Positions 25,222 to 36,375 of a stretch of DNA of 64,000 nt are shown here, in pieces. The position numbers and the translations under genes are program-made. The stretch covers positions 22,087,513-22,151,512 of the forward strand of contig JAJEKV010000014.1 of assembly GCA_021234155.1 (NCBI GenBank). The letters run 5' to 3'. The DNA is from Isoetes taiwanensis (lineage: Eukaryota; Streptophyta; Lycopodiopsida; Isoetales; Isoetaceae). Positions within the stretch are counted from its first letter, which is position 1. Each line of letters begins with the position of its first letter. A model generated the notes under the pieces. That model searched no databases and was not told the origin of the DNA. It was given only the letters and a program-made list of their open reading frames with translations.

Positions 25222-25369
25222 TGGTTTTTCTGTGAAGAATCATCCATTTCAAAGCATAGCTATAAACGGGGTAGTTTCTGCGCAGGTTACGGTGCCCTCG
25301 TTGCCACACAGAATTCGTATGCCGCACAATTCAAGGGGACAACAAATTTAGGCGCGGACATGAACATGG

Positions 25370-28300
25370 AGCAATATTGTTCTCGATCTTACGTATGAAC
25401 CACTCCAATACCCACTATTCTACCCACACGGCACTCCTGGATGGCATCCATGAAATGAATACAAAATGTCCCAAATAGATTGGTACCGAACCAGACTGCT
25501 ACATGAGCCACGCTTCTTACAGCTTGGCAGACTTTGCAATGAGTACCTAGTCGACATGTACTCGAGAGTTGAAAAAGAGCGCCTTAACTATATTGCAACA
25601 GAGAGATATCGCCGAAACTTAGCACACGAAGAAGATTTCATCGATGATGAGGACGAGGATGCTCGCCAAGGAACCCTGCCAGCGTCCTTCTTAGGATGCA
25701 AAAGATGGTGTTCAGTGCAAGTTGCAGACTCGCTAGCGTTGTCCAGAGAATATGGAAAACCTAGTTTTTTCATAACAATGACTACAAATCCCAATTGGCC
25801 AGAAATTAGATGCAAACTAGCACCTGGTCAAAATGCCTCGGATATCCCAACAATTGTAGTCAGATCATTCCATGAAAGACTCCAACACGCAAAAAACATT
25901 ATCCGAAAATACTTCAGCCCGTTATCTTACTTAATGCATGTGATTGAATTCCAAAAACGCGGGTTACCACATTCGCATATCGTTACAAAGACAACGCATG
26001 AGCTTCCAATCAGTATGATCGACGAATTAATTTCAGCAGAGCTACCGACAGATGAGACACTCAGGGCACAAGTAGAAAAATATATGATCCATAATCATTC
26101 AAGACGATGCCTCAAAGACGGTCAATGTTGCTATGGCTATCCAAAACCCATTAACCAAAAAACATACATTGACGAAAAGGGCTACGTGCAATACAGAAGA
26201 AGGACTGAAGCTGACACCAACGTCGTCCCTTACATGTCGTTCCTCTTGAGAGAACTAGATTGTCACGTGTATGCAGACGTTGCATCAACTGTGCACATAT
26301 TCGCATATCTCTATGGATATATATACAAAGGATTTGACACCACACGTTTCCATATTGAGAGACCGCCCATAACATACAGTCACAACTGCAAGAGAAATCA
26401 AGCACCACGAGCCAATCCAACACGACGCATACACATACTAAGAATGAAGTGCAGGATTATATATCAGCACGATACCTTTCGTCGATGGAAGCTGCATGGA
26501 GAACGATGTCATACCACATGACGGAGAAACATCCATCTGTAAAATGCCTTCCCCTCCATCTACAGGGACAAAACAGAAATCAATTTGGAAGAATTTCTAG
26601 CACATCCAGAGGAATGTCTGCATTAGACAGATACTTCTTACGGCCACTCGCCTCTGAATTTAATACTCTTACCTACATTCAATACAACGAAGAATACACA
26701 TTCACAACTTATAGAAGAGGCGTTCCGCTCAAGCCAACTGACCAATTTGAGCAAGAATATCCAGGTACTACAAGAAACATTGTTCATAAAAGATCCAAAG
26801 GCAAACTCGTTTGTGGAATAAGACTATTACTTCCAAAAGTCGGAGAAGCATTCTATCTAAGAACCATATTACTCCGCAGGGCCGCACGATCCTGGCATGA
26901 GCTCAAAACTCACGATGGCCAGCAATATGAAACATATCAGGAGACTGCACAGGCAATGGGCCTCATAGCACCGCCAACAGAGGCAATCAAAACAATGGAA
27001 GAAGCCGCCTCATGTTTGCAAACACCATCGCAGCTCCGCTTCTTATTTGCATTGCTCATATTAGATGGCGGACCCGCATTAGAACTATGGGACACATTCC
27101 GAATGACGGTTGACTTTATCGACCAATATCACGGAAACGAATCTGCTGCATCAAACGAGGGACTAATTGCAGTTAACAACATCCTAGTTCAACACGGAAC
27201 AACTACCGATGCATTCGGCCTTCCTACATTGACCATCACATCAAGGGACATTCAAAATGAGCTCTCAAAATTCCCCAATTATGAGGAATACCTAACTAAG
27301 AGTTCGAACATGTTTCAAATCATGAATAAAAACCAATCAACCATCTACAGCCACATCTCAAAGCTCATCGACAGTAAACATTCTCCTAACCCAATCTTCA
27401 TCTACGGCAAGGCAGGAGCCGGCAAAACATATGTCCTGAAAGCCCTATGCCTTCGAATACGAGGATCAAAAAACATTGTCCTCCCATGTGCTACTACCGG
27501 ACTTGCTTCATGTCTCTACCCTGGTGGTAGAACTGCACACTCTTTATTTCAAATCCCTGTCATCGAGAACAACATTAATCTACATTCGCTACTCGATCCA
27601 CACTCCCCAAGGGCACACCTAATAAGCCAAGCAACTGCCATTATATGGGATGAGTTTCCCATGGCTAACTGAGCAGTCATAGAGGCAGTTGACGTGTTGC
27701 TCCAAAAGATAACAGGAACGAATGCACCCTTTGGAGGAAAACTATTTATAGCAGCAGGAGATTTCAGACAAGTTGCACCAATCGTCAAAAAGGCAAGCAA
27801 GACAGCGACAATAAATGCTTCCATAATATCGTCGCACTTATGGAACCACTTCGAAGTTCTTGAACTCAATGAACCAATTAGGAATGCCGGAGATCCCCAG
27901 CTCGTGTCTTTCGTCGATGCGGTCAGACAAGGAACTCTACTGGAAAATGTGCCATTGACATTATTCAAAACCACCACAAACCCACAAGAAGCAGTTGACT
28001 TTCTATACAACAAACAAATCGTCAAAGACCCAGAAGCGTGTGAAAACAGAGGAATTTTATCTCCCAAAAACATCACTGTCGACGAATTCAACGACACAGT
28101 CATACAACTTCTCTCAGATCCAGACAAACTCTATTACAGCATAGACAGACTAACAGAAAACGACCAAACCGTAGACGACCACCCAATGGCAACAACCGAC
28201 TTTTTAAACGGTTACAGAGACCCATCATTGCCACAACACGAGCTTCGACTAAAGCCCAATACGATATGCCACATCACAAAGACACTCGACAGAGACAGAG

Positions 28301-28686
28301 GCCTCGTTAAAAATGCTAGGGTCATCGTAACCTCATTACATAACAGATTCGTGCAAGTAAAATTACTCACAGGGGACCCACAACAAAAAGACAACATTCA
28401 CCCCATATCACGTGTTGACTTCTTCAGTCGGCCAGAAAAATGGCCATGGACAATCCACCGACGCCAACTTCCACTACGACCCGCGTATTCAACAACATTC
28501 AACAGCTGCCTGGGACTCACACTCGACAAGATTGTCATTGACTTACGCAGTGAAGTCTTTGCCCACAGACAACTTTACACAGCACTCACCCGGATACGAA
28601 AAAGAGAAGATGTCCTAATTCTCCTAGACAAAGACAATAAAACAAACACTACAACCAACGTCGTCTACAAGGAGCTCCTCCCATGA
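25370..28686 (+). pseudogene. Helitron Rep-helicase protein, broken
   Basis: Reads rightward with Helitron landmarks in order. First is TYEPLQYPLFYPHG (25.39 kb). The Rep part has FFITMTTNPNWPEI, the HUH motif in EFQKRGLPHSHI, RRCLKDGQCCYGYPKP, and the two-tyrosine region AYLYGYIYKGFD. The PIF1-type helicase has Walker A GKAGAGKTYVLKAL, CATTGLASCL, Walker B IIWDEFPMA, AAGDFRQVAPIV and LYTALTRI. Breaks: TGA at 25451-25453, a frame change between about 26390 and 26450, and TGA at 27670-27672 immediately after the Walker B box. The two TGA codons could each be a single change from TGG or CGA. The N-terminal region is absent here; a matching N-terminal half lies in reverse at 5.2-6.8 kb. The normal role is rolling-circle transposition; this copy cannot make a full protein. 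Confidence 0.88.
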
Positions 28687-28703
28687 CTAAGGTGCGTAAT
28701 TCT

Positions 28704-28708
<5 letters not shown>

Positions 28709-28737
<29 letters not shown>
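28709..28737 (+). repeat. Poly(A) tract of 29 residues
   Basis: An uninterrupted run of A begins 23 bp after the Helitron stop codon. It could be a retroposon tail or a simple-sequence expansion in the Helitron 3' region. Confidence 0.9.
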
Positions 28738-28740
<3 letters not shown>

Positions 28741-28754
28741 CATTCACCTCAACG

Positions 28755-28860
28755 CCGACGATGTAGACGGACCACCGGTCTCCTACTGGCACCGGCCTCT
28801 ACATCGTGGGCAACGTCCCCATGGAACAACCTGGGTTCAATTCCCAGGGGCACGCAAAAT
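28755..28860 (+). other. Hairpin followed by a tRNA-like T-arm (possible SINE head)
   Basis: ACGATGTAGA and TCTACATCGT form a perfect 10-bp inverted repeat around a GC-rich loop (about 28759-28807). Forty bases after an A-box-like TGGCACCGGCC is CTGGGTTCAATTCCCAG, a perfect T-stem and loop with a pol III B-box core. No complete cloverleaf can be drawn, so this is at best a degenerate tRNA-derived sequence. Confidence 0.35.
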
Positions 28861-28941
28861 CATTATCATATTATACTATGCATACCCCCCCTACTATTTT
28901 CTCCATTGGACACAATGTACTTATATACACACCACAATAAA

Positions 28942-28969
28942 AGCGCTGGCAGCCAGCGCTAAATTCTTG
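28942..28969 (+). repeat. Candidate Helitron 3' end hairpin
   Basis: AGCGCTGG, loop CAG, CCAGCGCT forms a perfect 8-bp hairpin (28942-28960), followed 5 bp later by CTTG and then T. Helitron 3' ends have a short GC-rich hairpin just before CTRR and insert before T. The sequence departs from CTRR by one base, and it lies 256 bp after the Helitron stop codon. Confidence 0.45.
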
Positions 28970-29307
28970 TATATCAATAAGAATTTTACATCCCAAAAAC
29001 AAAGAAATGAGAACCTTATTAATTTGTGACTGGTCCCATTTTGGTGGACAACCCCGCGCGTACCTTGTTTAAGACAGCCGCCTTGGATTAATATGTCCAA
29101 GGTATAAATCCTGACCTTTGGTACTCAATGTTTAATCTTTGAAGAAGCAAATTGTACCAAACTCAACCTGTGATGGTAACTCAGATTATAGTCAAAACTT
29201 GTCAATTATAAGTTCCTCGATAACCGTTGCCAAAATGATCATCTCGCCTGTAAGTAGCTTATCGGGTGTAGATGACGCAATGCCAAAAATGGGATATTAG
29301 CTGCAAT

Positions 29308-32300
29308 TTAACCATCATTTACATGAATCTGATCTGCTACTTCCTTTTTGCTTCTTACGCTCACCTGAGCCAGTAACCATTGATTTATCTGCAAACATCC
29401 AAAACAACCATCGGTTCTGCCTGCCCTGCCACTAATGAAGTTAAAATTTTGAGAAACTGGGTTACCTCTTTTAATCTGAGAATCTCTTTGTGTGCAGCAG
29501 TTAGCAGCCTGTCTTTTGGTATAAAGCAGTTTTTTATGTTGTATACTTCCAGATCCGTAAGCCCTTTAGGACCCCTGTTAAAAATCTCGTAGTTTTCGCC
29601 CCCAATTCCATTGGTTTGGAGACCATCATCCAGAACACCACAGTTTGCGACTGGAAAGATGCTGCCGGCCTGCTGTCTGTCTAAGGAATCTTGTCTATCT
29701 GGTGCTGCAGGATTTTGCATGTCGGGTGGCACATTTGGCGGATCCTCCACTTCATTTCTTCCTGCATGATCAATGCTGACTTGCTCATTTTGTTGTAGAT
29801 GAGCAGATACTTGATGACTCAAACAGTTGAACTTTTCTTGCCATTCCACGAGATTTCCCTTGAGTGATTTGTTACGGTCACGAAGAAATGTCTGGAAGTC
29901 CGGTCAAGAGACTATGAGCGGCGTTTAAGAAAATAACTGTAAGAAAACCACGAGAGTTCTGGGGGAGGCACATACGAGCTCAGAAAGAAGTTGAGCCTTC
30001 TCACCTCCTAAGACAGCTCTTACCTGTTATGTTAGCCTTTACGTTAGCAATTATGTTCAAATATCCCTTTTCGTCATGCTCAAAAACCTTTGGAAGTAAA
30101 ATACTCAAACAAACCCGATTGATATTTTATTTTCCAGTTAGAAGCTTCAACTAATTTTTTTACCACAGAAACTAGTACACTGGATGCATTTTGTAATGTC
30201 ATGCTGTTATTTCCATCTGGCTCCCAATTTGACGAAAGTTTTCTGAAGCTGGAAATGGTACTTAAGTTGAATATCACCACAGATTCAACTTAGTTTTAAT
30301 GATTATGCTCATCTATGCTTTGGCTGAAGTTTTTCTAATGAAGGAGAGTGGACTTTATTGGTTGCAATATTAAGCAGTAAGTTGTGCTGCGATCCTTTTA
30401 AAAAGTAGAACACAAAGAATAGGCTATTCTCACCTTCCGAAGTTCGCGATCATAATGTGCAATAGTAGCCATAACTTCACGACCCTGTAGCTCCTTTACC
30501 TAGTAAAACCAAACAAACGCTCATCTTCAACGAGAAAACTTGTGATCTAAAATTAGTATATTCTATCTGACTTGATATATTCAACTGAAAGCCAAGACAA
30601 TTTTTAGAGTTGATATGACTTGCTACTGTTAGACAGGATAATTCTTGGCAATACCTGTTGCTCAAGAAGCTCATTTTGAAATGTAATCTCATTCTTTTCA
30701 AGTTCCATCTCCTCCAGTTTACGTTCTAATCCTTGTGTTGTCCTTTTTGATAGCTCAAGAGCGTCTGTTAGTTTCTTACTTTGCGAAGTTTTCTCTTCAG
30801 CTGCGAACTGCCAAAGTTGCCACAATAATGACACACACATGATAAGAGATATTGCATCTCTGCTTGTGCAAAACCATAATTTAACTCTTCCTAACTAGTA
30901 AATTACTTACCTTGGCTGCCTCTAGTTCCGTTTGCAAGTTTGTTATCTCTTTCCTGGAGGCCTCCAAGGCATCCTCCTTTTTACATCGTGATTCATGTTC
31001 AGCATCTTGTTTCTGTACAAAATGATGATGAGAAACTTGCCATTATATTAGCAGGTAAAACAGGACATTCTGGTGGCAGAATTACAAATTTTCTTGATGA
31101 AAATTAACCAATAATCAACACACTCTAAAACTTTTTCTGCTGCATTTATGGTATACTTGCTGGGGATAGTTTAGTTAAGGAACGCAGGTATACTTGCATA
31201 CCATCTCTAGCTGCTCTTTCAAGGATTCAAGCTCCCCAATTCTCCCCTGCATAGAAAAAGGTATAGATCTGAATGAGAAAAACGCAACTTTGTAAAAATG
31301 CAAGCAGAAATGAAATGAGAAAGAAATTTAAATAGCCTTTGGTACAAAAGATTCAAAACCTGATAAAGAGCATGCCAATGTGTGGATTCCATATGTAGTC
31401 GTGAAATCTCTTCCTCTTGTGACTTCAATAGAGCAGTTGCCTCTCTTTTTACCTAAACATGTTATATTAGACTTCTACTGAGGATATCTTCTTCTATGGT
31501 AATATACCTTATCAAGCTCCATTGTGGCCTCTCGAGCAACTGCAACTGCTTGAGCTGCAGCTGCTGCTTGAGCTTGAGCTTCTATTGAAATCTCCTCTGC
31601 AACTTTGCCCCTAAGCTCCTCTAATTCTGGTATTTCTTTGGGAGCTGTAAAATAGCACAGTGAAACTTGTAACACAAGAATAACTTCAGGTTAAAAAATT
31701 AAAAATAAGAAGTTAAAAAGATTTCCCGTAGAAATACATTAGAAGCTTGTTAGAAAAACATACAGAACTTAAGAAGGTCTTCTAGCTCACGAACTCTTGA
31801 CTGCAAACCAGATGCCGCAGCTTCAACTGTCATTAAATAATTTCGCAATTCAACTGTTTCCTGTTCAACCTGAACTCGTGTTCTGGACATTATTATACAA
31901 GTTAGAACTATGACTCCTTCAATACATCATGAAACACAAGCTTATGTGTAAATAAGAGTCCAACAAAACATGGCCTTCGTATGCACTTTTTCCTGCCAAA
32001 TTAAAACAGGGATAGAAGGAAAACCTTTCAGAAGCTCTCAACGCGACTCTAAGTTCTGAAACTTTCTTCTGCATTGCAACCTGGTCAAAAGAGCAAGTTA
32101 TGCATTCGTTTCTATCCACAATACTCCACAATAATTTGCAAAGCAATTACCTCGTTTGCAGAAGGCACAAAGGGTTCATTTGCAACACCTCCTTTGCTGT
32201 TCCTTACGGATTCATATGGTATGTGTTTTTCCTCAACACTGCAACTTGACATACTTGGCCCTTCACTGGTGTACTTTATATGCCGCGTGGAAGGTGTTGG

Positions 32301-32947
32301 CTGATGGCGTTCGTCAAAAGTGAGGTTTCTAGCTAATCCATTTGCTACCGATTGATTTATTTCACTTTCAAAATCGAGGTTTCTCGCTATTCCATTTCCT
32401 GCAAATTATTTCTTTTGTCATTCCTCTTATGACTTCTCATTATTCCACTGTCTACAGATCGGGTTACTTTACGACACAAACAGTATAATGCGAACAAAAG
32501 GAAAAACAGAAACAAAAAATGAATGAAGCCAAAAGACTTACGAGAAGGAGAAGGGGGTCGGTCTACTGACGTAAAAATTGCATCTTCTAGTCTGTCACAA
32601 GAATTTTCTTGGAGGCGTTGATTTGAAGCAGTTCTTTTCCAAATTTCCCTAGAATATGCAGCACGGGAAGGCCTGTTATTGCAGCTTTCCCTGTCACTCC
32701 AGGCCACATTTCTTGCTGCGCCAAATGGGCTGGGCGTTTCTGGCCATGGCACTTCTCCGGCATGCCCCTGCTCCGGAAAGGCGAAACTACTCTTCGTCTG
32801 TGCATCACCATGGCCATAAAACCTGGAAGGAACAATTGGAGCGTCACCTTCAAATTTAAAACGTTCATTTCTGCCAAGAACCTCGTTGTTTTGCTGCTGC
32901 AGCCTCCGATCAACGCAGGGCATGGATGATCTCATTGGCCCCTCCAT
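29308..32947 (-). CDS. Coiled-coil protein of unknown function, 13 exons
   Basis: Exons (minus strand): 32947-32542, 32398-32151, 32080-32025, 31882-31764, 31644-31508, 31452-31360, 31246-31202, 31012-30911, 30807-30655, 30499-30434, 30023-29976, 29891-29466, 29388-29308. All introns have GT-AG ends. The exons sum to 1980 bases, a complete frame of 659 residues plus stop. The first 218 residues are hydrophilic and Ser/Arg-rich with two related phrases, NGIARNLDFESE and NGLARNLTFDE. Residues about 220-480 are heptad-rich coiled coil (ELRVALRASER, an Ala-rich AQAQAAAAAQAVAVA stretch, KKLTDALELSKRT, GLERKLEEMELEKNE). The C-terminal third is less regular. No catalytic domain is visible, and I do not recognise the family. 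It may be a scaffold, vesicle or cytoskeletal protein. It has no transposon character and looks like the resident host gene. Confidence 0.8.
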
Positions 32948-34888
32948 TCTAAAATGCAAATCTTTCTAGGCTATGAGGCGATCGTTCCTAAATCTTGTTC
33001 GTGTGAAATTCTCCGGCGTCTTTTCATGGTGGATGAATCTTTTTACAGAATGCGATACCTGGAAGCCCTAGGAAGCTGAAGTTTTGAAAATGGAGCTGAC
33101 AGGCATGGTCTTGCTAGTCCGGCGCCTGCAATCTTGGAGCGGGAAGCATGAGAATGTTTGTTGTGCTTCGACTAATCTTGGATGCCACATGGCATGGATT
33201 TTGCATTGCCAGGTCACAAAGAAAATAGAACGTAAAGGAGTAAAATGCCAGCTCAGGCTGGAAAAATGCCGGGTTGCCCCACAAATTCTTCTTGTTTAAC
33301 AAGGAATTAAGTTCGCAATTGTTGTTTGGGCATAGAATAACCTAAGATTTTGTAAGGTTTTGGGATGTATTCGTAGGCCAAAATGTTATAATGGTGACGT
33401 CAATAAATGGGTTTTGGGATTGCAGTGGTCGATTGGGTTAGGTCTTCGGAATGGTTGATCCGGCTAGGTCGAAGGATTGTCATTTTTAGAAGTGCTATTT
33501 TGGCGATGGCTTCGTGGGCGCATGGAGGCGACGGAGCAGAGCAGGGGCAGTTTCGCATACAGCATGGCATGGCGAAGTTCTTTCGATGGGTGGCTCCTTG
33601 CGATGGGAGGGTTTATTTGGCAGATGGGCGGCTGCTTGGCGATGCCAGAGTTCAGGGGCCATAACCCACTGGCGGAGTTAATCTGGCAGCGGCATATTCA
33701 ACAGAGTTAATCTGGCAGCGGTTAATGCGGAGTTAATCTGGCAGGGTTCAGGGCACAGAGGCAGAAGCAGTCATGCAAAATCCGACAGGGCACAGCCAAA
33801 AGCATCTTCGGTGTGTGTTTCTTTCTTCACAAACATTCTCATTTTGGTTTTTGCAGAGGTTTAGGTGCATAAGGTCTGGAGTATGGCTTTTGTGTGGCAG
33901 TGGGAATTTCCGCCATAACCGAAATCTTCAATCCGATCTGCGTGCTCTGATTTTAAGCCCTTTTTTCCTTAAGCCGTATTCCTTCAGCCGCCTAGATGCT
34001 CTTGGAGGCATGCCAGCCTCAGGAAGAGCCCCTGTTGCAGAGTGTGCTTCTATTTGGCTTCAACAGGTTACTTATGTCTTCAGGTTTTCATCTTGAGGTT
34101 TTCTGGAACTGCCTTTTGGGCAGGCGGTTCAAATCCCCATGCTTTCTCTTCATGCATGTTATTAACCTGTCGTATTTCTGTTTTGATGGAGTAGTGACAC
34201 TGACGCCCCTCTTCATGCTTGTTATTGAGATGTGTTATTGAAATCGGTGTGTATGTACTTGGTTGACTTGGATGGAATACGTTGTAGTGCACCTTAGGAT
34301 GACGTGGAAATTGGGGTTTGACCCCATCTTGACTTGGAAGGGACGGCCACATTTTGTGCATTGGGAATATGACATAGAATATTCACATAATCAATGGTCA
34401 GGATTGAGCGATTATAGGATTGAGCGATTAATCCTTTAACAAGGAAATACCATTTCGGCCTAGCTACAACACCAGACTGAATACCTACCAGTAGTTTTGG
34501 GCAAAAGAACCAGTCCCAGACCAATATCAAGAGCTCATCTCTTAGCTTCTTCCACAGAGGCTGAGCTTCCAAATCGAACCTACTTTCACCTTGAATTCGG
34601 TGCATTGTAGAAAAAACAGGTTTCCGAGTAATGTTGCACTCCGGCCAATGGGAACAAAAAAGGGACAAAAAAAGGGCTTCGTTTGGACCATTGAAAAAAA
34701 AAAGATCAGATTTTTAAAAAGGAGCTTTGTTTGGACCGTTCGATCTGGTCAGATCATTTTTGGCCATCGGATCTAAGGCTGGATCCAAATCAAGAACTTT
34801 AACAAACATTATTATATAAGATAGATTGCCAGTGTTAAAAAGAGGAGAGAATTGAATTGGATTCTCTCTTTTTTTTTTTCTTTTGTAT
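32948..34888. other. Upstream region of the coiled-coil gene; no second gene recognised
   Basis: About 1.9 kb with several open frames of 60-125 codons but none with recognised motifs or splice support. Likely promoter and 5' leader of the minus-strand gene in its first few hundred bases. Short direct repeats lie at 33674-33750 and 34407-34432 (GGATTGAGCGATTA twice). Confidence 0.5.
33674..33750. repeat. Three direct copies of GAGTTAATCTGGCAG
   Basis: The 15-base word occurs at 33674, 33704 and 33730, spaced 30 and 26 bp. A small local duplication upstream of the coiled-coil gene; no function can be assigned. Confidence 0.85.
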
Positions 34889-36375
34889 ATAAGAAAGTTT
34901 CTTTCGGCATCATTTTGGTAGGGTGATCACAGTGTTTACCCTGCCTAAGGCCCTTTTTCCATGACACTAATGTCTTATATTTATGGAGATATGATTGGGC
35001 CACATAAGCATATAAGACATGGTGGTTTTTCCACTAACACTTTTAAGACATGTCGCATATCACATCCGTACAACATGGAAGTCTTTTTTTCTTCCGGGGG
35101 AAACCCCCCGCCACAAAATAAGACAACAAAAGCTAACCAATCAGAGTCAGTCTTTGCCGTATACTTAGGATGTCCCAAAAATGAAGCGAGAGAAGAAACG
35201 TTGTTGCACTCGCCCAGAACGACTGGAACTTTTTGGAATCGCCCAGAACTGCTAGAATCGAAGCATCACTGGAATCGGCTGAACTCCAAACACAAAATAG
35301 GTAGAAGAACATGTCGCTGGGTAGAGAAAATGGGTTTTTGAAACTTCTTGGTCGAAAACACTTTGTTGCAGGCCGAAATTTGAAGGCCAAAGCTTGCTGC
35401 AGATTCTACTATGGTCTGGTCTTAATTTGCAAGGCACTATAGCATGTCTGGTTGAAACTATAGCAAGTCGATTCTGTCTGGTTGAAACTGTAGCATTCGA
35501 ATTTTTGCTTATGCTTTAGTTCCAAATTTTCTCTTTCTGTTCTTTATGATTTTAGTTTGATTTTCTATATCGAATTACAGGCTAGGGCAAAACAGCTCGA
35601 ATTGCAGCGGATTTGGCAAAGTTGCAGGTCGGATTGCCACAGGTGGATCGCTGCTCGGATTTTTTGGGCTCGAATTTCTTGCTGCAACTCGAATCTTCAG
35701 AAGGTAAATGTTTTCAGATGTTTTATTGCAGGTCGAATTTTAACAGGATTTTGTTGCTGCAGGTAAATATTGCTGTAATTAAAATTGAAGTAGACACACA
35801 GTAAGAAGCAAGTTGCACTCTAGTAGAGATTGAAATTGGTTTTGCCTGCACATATGAGTTGTTTGCACTATCTCTAAAGTTTTTCAGGTTTGCCATCAGT
35901 CCAGTTTGGAGCTGCACTCATCAAATAGGAGTAAGAGAAAATATAAATCGACGAGTTTTGCTATTACAACTGCAGCTCTGCAAGTTTGGCAGATGTGAAC
36001 AAGTTCTGTTCTTGTTTCGCAGATGTGAACAAGCTTGCTTATTGAAGCACTTGAAACTCCATACTTCAGCAAGGAATTCAGATAACAAGAGACAGCGCAT
36101 ATTGCCTTTTTTAGAGATGCCTTCTTCAAAGATTGAAAACCAGTTTTGTAGTTTTGTGTAGTTTTTAGCTTTGTGTAGTGGAAAACTGTGAATATAAGAC
36201 ATGTCTTATATCAATAAGACATATCTTATATTAAAGCAATAGAAAACTGATTTTTTTAAGACATGTCTTATGTATGACATGGAGCCCAAAAGCATGTCTT
36301 ATAAAAATGTGACGACCATAAAATAAGACAGCTGTGGAAAAAGGGCCTAAATGCTGCCTAAAGAAACTTTCTTAA
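34889..36375. repeat. 85-nt foldback split by a Harbinger-like insertion
   Basis: ATAAGAAAGTTTCTTTCGGC at 34889 is matched in reverse complement by the sequence ending at 36375. When the inserted element and one TAA copy are ignored, 34889-34948 plus 36351-36375 form an almost perfect 85-nt inverted repeat centred near GATCACAGTG. It could be a short palindromic MITE or a small-RNA-type hairpin, interrupted in its 3' arm. Confidence 0.7.
34946..36350. mobile_element. PIF/Harbinger-like non-autonomous element (1399 bp)
   Basis: Element 34949-36347 flanked by TAA at 34946-34948 and 36348-36350, the 3-bp duplication of PIF/Harbinger elements. The terminal inverted repeat is GGCCCTTTTTCCA at both ends, followed by a second shared block near TGTCTTATTTTATGG. 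Subterminal regions are full of ATAAGACATG and CATGTCTTAT words, including the 20-bp palindrome ATATAAGACATGTCTTATAT at 36192-36211. The interior (about 35.2-35.9 kb) contains repeated TCGAAT/TGCAGGTCG words and no transposase. It would depend on an outside transposase. Confidence 0.8.

Larger units (their letters stand above)
6911..25224 (-). mobile_element. 18.3-kb CACTA (En/Spm) transposon with SET-domain cargo
   Basis: The element runs 6914-25221. The direct repeat TGG flanks it at 6911-6913 and 25222-25224, the 3-bp duplication typical of CACTA elements. The left end reads CACTAGTAGAGATAACCC. The right end (reverse complement) reads CACTACAAGGCACAAGGG. Aligned without gaps, both reach TTTGTCACGG at positions 22-31. 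Both ends then carry arrays of a TTTGTCACGCGTGACAAA-type subterminal repeat. All recognised genes point left: SET protein (24813-23650), TNP2 transposase (23.2-19.2 kb), and an En/Spm second protein (9.6-7.4 kb). About 10 kb between the last two is non-coding debris and tandem repeats, so the element may have grown by internal insertions. Confidence 0.88.

Noticed and set aside
27549-28127. 192-codon minus-strand frame
   Set aside because: Antisense to the conserved helicase motifs of the Helitron; no motif of its own.
28755-28860. Functional tRNA gene
   Set aside because: Only the T-arm is convincing; no matching acceptor stem, D-arm or anticodon arm could be drawn.
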